From a virus: a stretch of 30,816 bases of DNA. The notes beneath the pieces were generated by a model that worked only from the letters and a program-made list of their open reading frames with translations, was not told the DNA's origin and searched no databases. The translations under genes were made by a program, and so were the position numbers. Positions 28,121-30,816 of this stretch are shown in pieces; positions within the stretch are counted from its first letter, which is position 1; each line of letters begins with the position of its first letter. The stretch spans positions 1 through 30,816 of the IMG/VR virus record IMGVR_UViG_3300019768_000015. The stretch is one strand, 5' to 3'.

Positions 28121-29951
28121 AATGAGAGTAGCAAAAGAGCCTAAACCTATCGAAATAGATGAATGGTTCGGTATTAATGAAGCTGTGGGAGAAACACAGA
28201 TTAAACCCGGCGAATGGGTAAAAGGTTTTAACTTTAGAGTTACAAAGAACATGAAGGCACAGAAAAGACCAGGGCATCATACTTTTATAGACTTTGAAGC
28301 TGCAGGAAATGCACAAGGCCTATGGCAAGGTGTACTTGATGGTAAAAACATCATGCTAGTGTGTTGGAATGGTAACGTATATAAGTACGATATGTCTATA
28401 TCAGTAGATAATACTCTTTTAAGCGAACTTATTACAATTGGTGTAGTTTCTGTAGTCGGAAGTATAACAGATGTTAGAACAGATATATTTTGGTTTAATA
28501 GCAAGGTTTACTTCTTAAACGGAACAGACTATAAAGAGTATGATGGTACAACTTATCAAAATGTAGTCCCTTATATCCCTACAATAGCAATCAATGCACC
28601 ACCTGCGGGTGGAGGTACATTATTTGAAGAAATCAATCTATTGACAGGTCAAAAGTCACAGACATTTATAGGTGATGGCTCTAGCACGTTGTATCAATTG
28701 GCAGAGTTGACACTAGATGTAGATACAGTATTAGCATCTGTTAACGGTGTACCTAAGACAGAAGGAGTAGATTTTACAGTTAATAGAACCTTAGGTCAAG
28801 TTACATTTACAGTGGCACCAGTCAATTTATCAGCTGTAATTATTACATGGACCAAAGTGGTAGCAGGTAATGATCTGTTAGTGAAAAATCATAAATATGC
28901 TGTACAATTTGGTGTGAACAACGATACTAACCTATTCATATTCGGCAATGTTAACGAAAAACATGTATTTAGATACTCAGGTATCAATAAAGCGGGCTAT
29001 TTCCCTGCTAACTCATTTGTCGGTGTTGGTAGTGATGAATTTGCAATAACAGCTTTACAACCTCAATATCAATCATTGTTAGTTTTTAAAGAGAACTCGA
29101 CTAAGATAGTTGACCCAACTTCTAATCCTAACTTTACAGATAACACAGGGTTAAATCCTTTTAATTTTGGTTACAGAGCTTTAAATGATTCTATTGGTAA
29201 CTTAGCGCCTAACATGGTCCAATTAATCACTGATAAGCCCGTGAGCCTAGATGGTGTATCTATGAGACTATGGGGAAGTACAACAAGTGTAAGAGACGAA
29301 AGAGAACCTGAAATAATCAGTGATAGACTTAAGTTAAGTTTGCAAGTGTTAAACCTAGCAAATGCCGTAACCTTTGATTATGAGTTTCAAAAGGAATTAT
29401 GGGTTAATGTAGATGATATAGTTTATATTTGGAACTATGGTAACAACACAATGTACAAGTATTCAAATATAAGAGCCACGGAGTTTATCGACATAGATGG
29501 TGATATCTATTATACAGCTAATGGAACTGTAGAACATGTAAGCGAAGATTTTGTAGCTGATGGCGAAGTATTAGGCGATACGATACCATGTAAAATATAC
29601 GGCGGGTTTTCAGATTTCAACACGTTAGAATGGCGTAAAATGATGCGTGATGAATGGTTAGCAATAGCAGCTGACAGTAGAACATCAGTAAAAATAGGTT
29701 TCTTAACCGACAAAATTAATGAAGAAGATGTCAAATTTAAAACAGTAGAGTACAAAACAATGGATTTTGATAATATTGACTTTAACGACTTCTCATTTTT
29801 AACTAACCTAAACCCACAGCCTAATAGATTAAAACTAAAAGTTAAGAAGTGGACGTACATTCAGTGGGTTATGGAGAACGACACTAACAACGAAACTTTA
29901 ACAATCCTTAAATTGTTAATGAAAGCAATGTTACAAGGACATAGCAAGTAA
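28113..29951 (+). CDS. Tail tubular protein B / nozzle-like protein
   Basis: The start at 28113 is chosen because GGAGG lies just upstream; the ATG at 28092 lacks a site. The 612-residue protein is beta-rich with propeller-like strand pairs (KAQKRPGHHTFIDFEA, NIMLVCWNGNVYKYDM, VYFLNGTDYKEYDGTTY, LLVFKENSTKIVDP, KELWVNVDDIVYIWNYGN). This matches the nozzle proteins (P22 gp10, T7 gp12 type) that extend the adaptor ring and carry fibres. It follows the adaptor gene in the expected order. Confidence 0.68.
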   Translation: MARMRVAKEPKPIEIDEWFGINEAVGETQIKPGEWVKGFNFRVTKNMKAQKRPGHHTFIDFEAAGNAQGLWQGVLDGKNIMLVCWNGNVYKYDMSISVDNTLLSELITIGVVSVVGSITDVRTDIFWFNSKVYFLNGTDYKEYDGTTYQNVVPYIPTIAINAPPAGGGTLFEEINLLTGQKSQTFIGDGSSTLYQLAELTLDVDTVLASVNGVPKTEGVDFTVNRTLGQVTFTVAPVNLSAVIITWTKVVAGNDLLVKNHKYAVQFGVNNDTNLFIFGNVNEKHVFRYSGINKAGYFPANSFVGVGSDEFAITALQPQYQSLLVFKENSTKIVDPTSNPNFTDNTGLNPFNFGYRALNDSIGNLAPNMVQLITDKPVSLDGVSMRLWGSTTSVRDEREPEIISDRLKLSLQVLNLANAVTFDYEFQKELWVNVDDIVYIWNYGNNTMYKYSNIRATEFIDIDGDIYYTANGTVEHVSEDFVADGEVLGDTIPCKIYGGFSDFNTLEWRKMMRDEWLAIAADSRTSVKIGFLTDKINEEDVKFKTVEYKTMDFDNIDFNDFSFLTNLNPQPNRLKLKVKKWTYIQWVMENDTNNETLTILKLLMKAMLQGHSK

Positions 29952-29959
29952 GGGGGGGG
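29952..29959 (+). promoter_or_regulatory. G8 homopolymer as ribosome binding site of the fibre-region gene
   Basis: Eight consecutive G lie 4 nt before the ATG at 29964, directly after the preceding stop. It acts as the purine-rich ribosome site, but such a tract is unlike the AGGAGG sites used elsewhere and is prone to length change by slippage. Confidence 0.5.
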
Positions 29960-29963
29960 AATA

Positions 29964-30816
29964 ATGGCTAAGAAAATATTAACACAAGCAGCTTATGATA
30001 CTGATAATATTCAGAGTCAACCTGACCAGGTAAAAGGTCAACCAACGGCTTTAAAATTAGCATTTGACCAAACTGGAATAGATGCTAAAACTTATACTAA
30101 CACAACTCAACTAGCGGAGTTACAATCAGAAACGCCTAATGATGCAGGAGCAAACGCAATAGGTGCAGAGGGGACATTTGGTACTGATAATGTAGGTGAT
30201 GAATTAAAAGCAGTCAAAGATGCGCTTGACGGTGTAGTTTTGGGTCAGATACCTGATGGTTCGCTAACAGACGTTAAATTATCAAACGCAGACGGTCAAA
30301 TAAAAGATACTGTATCAAAAAATACGAGTTATATATCAGGAAATGCAAGAGATATTGCAAGACTAGAACTAGCAGTAAGAAAAAACGGTATTGTATCGGG
30401 GCAATATGTTAATAAATACTTTGAAAGTCCAGAAGTTCGTACAACCGATTCAATAGGTTTAATCGATTTTGGTAAGGTTTATGCATCTGTAGTTAACACA
30501 GGTACAAATACACTTGTAGTTGATACATTGCAAGTTGACAAAGACGGTAATACTCCTACATTGTTATCAGATTGTTTTGAGTTAAAAGAAGAAATTACGC
30601 TTGCTGATGCAAGTGGCGAAAACTTAATTATTAGTGGTATTGATGATGGAACTAAGACGTTAACATTTACAACTAACATTGTAGGTACTTACTCAAGTGG
30701 TGCTAACGTATACCGTAGTAATATGGTTGTTAATGGTGAAGCGTGGAATTTTGGTGGTGTTGGAGAAGGTGTATTAGGGTTTGATATAGAAAATGCAAGT
30801 TATGATTCTGTTAGTT
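29964..30816 (+). CDS. Tail fibre / distal tail protein, N-terminal part (runs off the window)
   Basis: The frame is open from the ATG at 29964 to the end of the window (about 284 codons). The start (MAKKILTQAAYDTDNIQSQP) and the next 60 residues (NTTQLAELQSETPNDAGANA) resemble the N-terminal attachment region of Gram-positive phage fibre or baseplate-appendage proteins. From residue ~105 there is a short coiled coil (DTVSKNTSYISGNARDIARL), followed by beta-rich domains. It follows the nozzle gene, where a host-recognition gene is expected. The receptor-binding end lies outside the window. Confidence 0.6.
   Translation, partial: MAKKILTQAAYDTDNIQSQPDQVKGQPTALKLAFDQTGIDAKTYTNTTQLAELQSETPNDAGANAIGAEGTFGTDNVGDELKAVKDALDGVVLGQIPDGSLTDVKLSNADGQIKDTVSKNTSYISGNARDIARLELAVRKNGIVSGQYVNKYFESPEVRTTDSIGLIDFGKVYASVVNTGTNTLVVDTLQVDKDGNTPTLLSDCFELKEEITLADASGENLIISGIDDGTKTLTFTTNIVGTYSSGANVYRSNMVVNGEAWNFGGVGEGVLGFDIENASYDSVS

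Overview
The window is part of the genome of a tailed, podovirus-like phage of a low-G+C Gram-positive (Bacillota) host. The basis is AT-rich DNA, strong AGGAGG-type ribosome binding sites before almost every gene, a phiLC3-type holin with an XhlA-like protein, a bifunctional endolysin, a DnaD/replisome-organizer plus helicase-loader pair, and a P22-like series of portal, scaffold, coat and short-tail adaptor genes. No integrase or CI-type repressor is visible, so the lifestyle cannot be decided from this piece.

Layout. 1-1595 is the 3' end of a large internal virion protein. 1595-3541 is the lysis module (small membrane protein, XhlA-like, membrane-anchored HhH protein, amidase/glucosaminidase endolysin, holin), closed by a terminator. 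3625-4722 is the only minus-strand unit, a self-contained cassette with an RlmN/Cfr-type radical SAM gene. 4723-5778 is about 1 kb without protein genes. It holds a divergent candidate small RNA, a set of strong hairpins, a tRNA-Pro(UGG) and a terminator. 5779-19791 is the early region: over 40 small, tightly packed plus-strand genes for recombination (DUF1351 protein, Rad52/Sak-like annealing protein, HNH, PD-(D/E)XK), DNA methylation, a second radical SAM protein, replication (initiator with internal iterons, helicase loader), a MazG-like protein and many Cys-pair miniproteins. Consensus promoters lie at 5779, 10883 and 14591, with terminators at 14556 and 19780. 19808-30816 is packaging and morphogenesis: TerS, TerL, portal, scaffold, coat, decoration, head-tail adaptors, tail tube-like protein, and a tail/fibre gene that runs off the end.

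The most unusual element is the minus-strand cassette. Its radical SAM protein aligns along its length with RlmN/Cfr rRNA methyltransferases but ends before the C-terminal catalytic cysteine. That missing motif (AACGQL) is encoded by a separate 39-codon gene 8 nt downstream, in another frame, with its own perfect ribosome binding site. Upstream lie a 20-codon leader ORF and, directly after its stop, an intrinsic-terminator hairpin with seven Us just before the enzyme gene. This is the layout of attenuation-controlled ribosome-methylation genes. I infer a split, inducible, phage-borne ribosome- or tRNA-modifying enzyme.

Functional names come from motifs read by eye. No database search was run. 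Promoters and RNA structures are pattern matches only.
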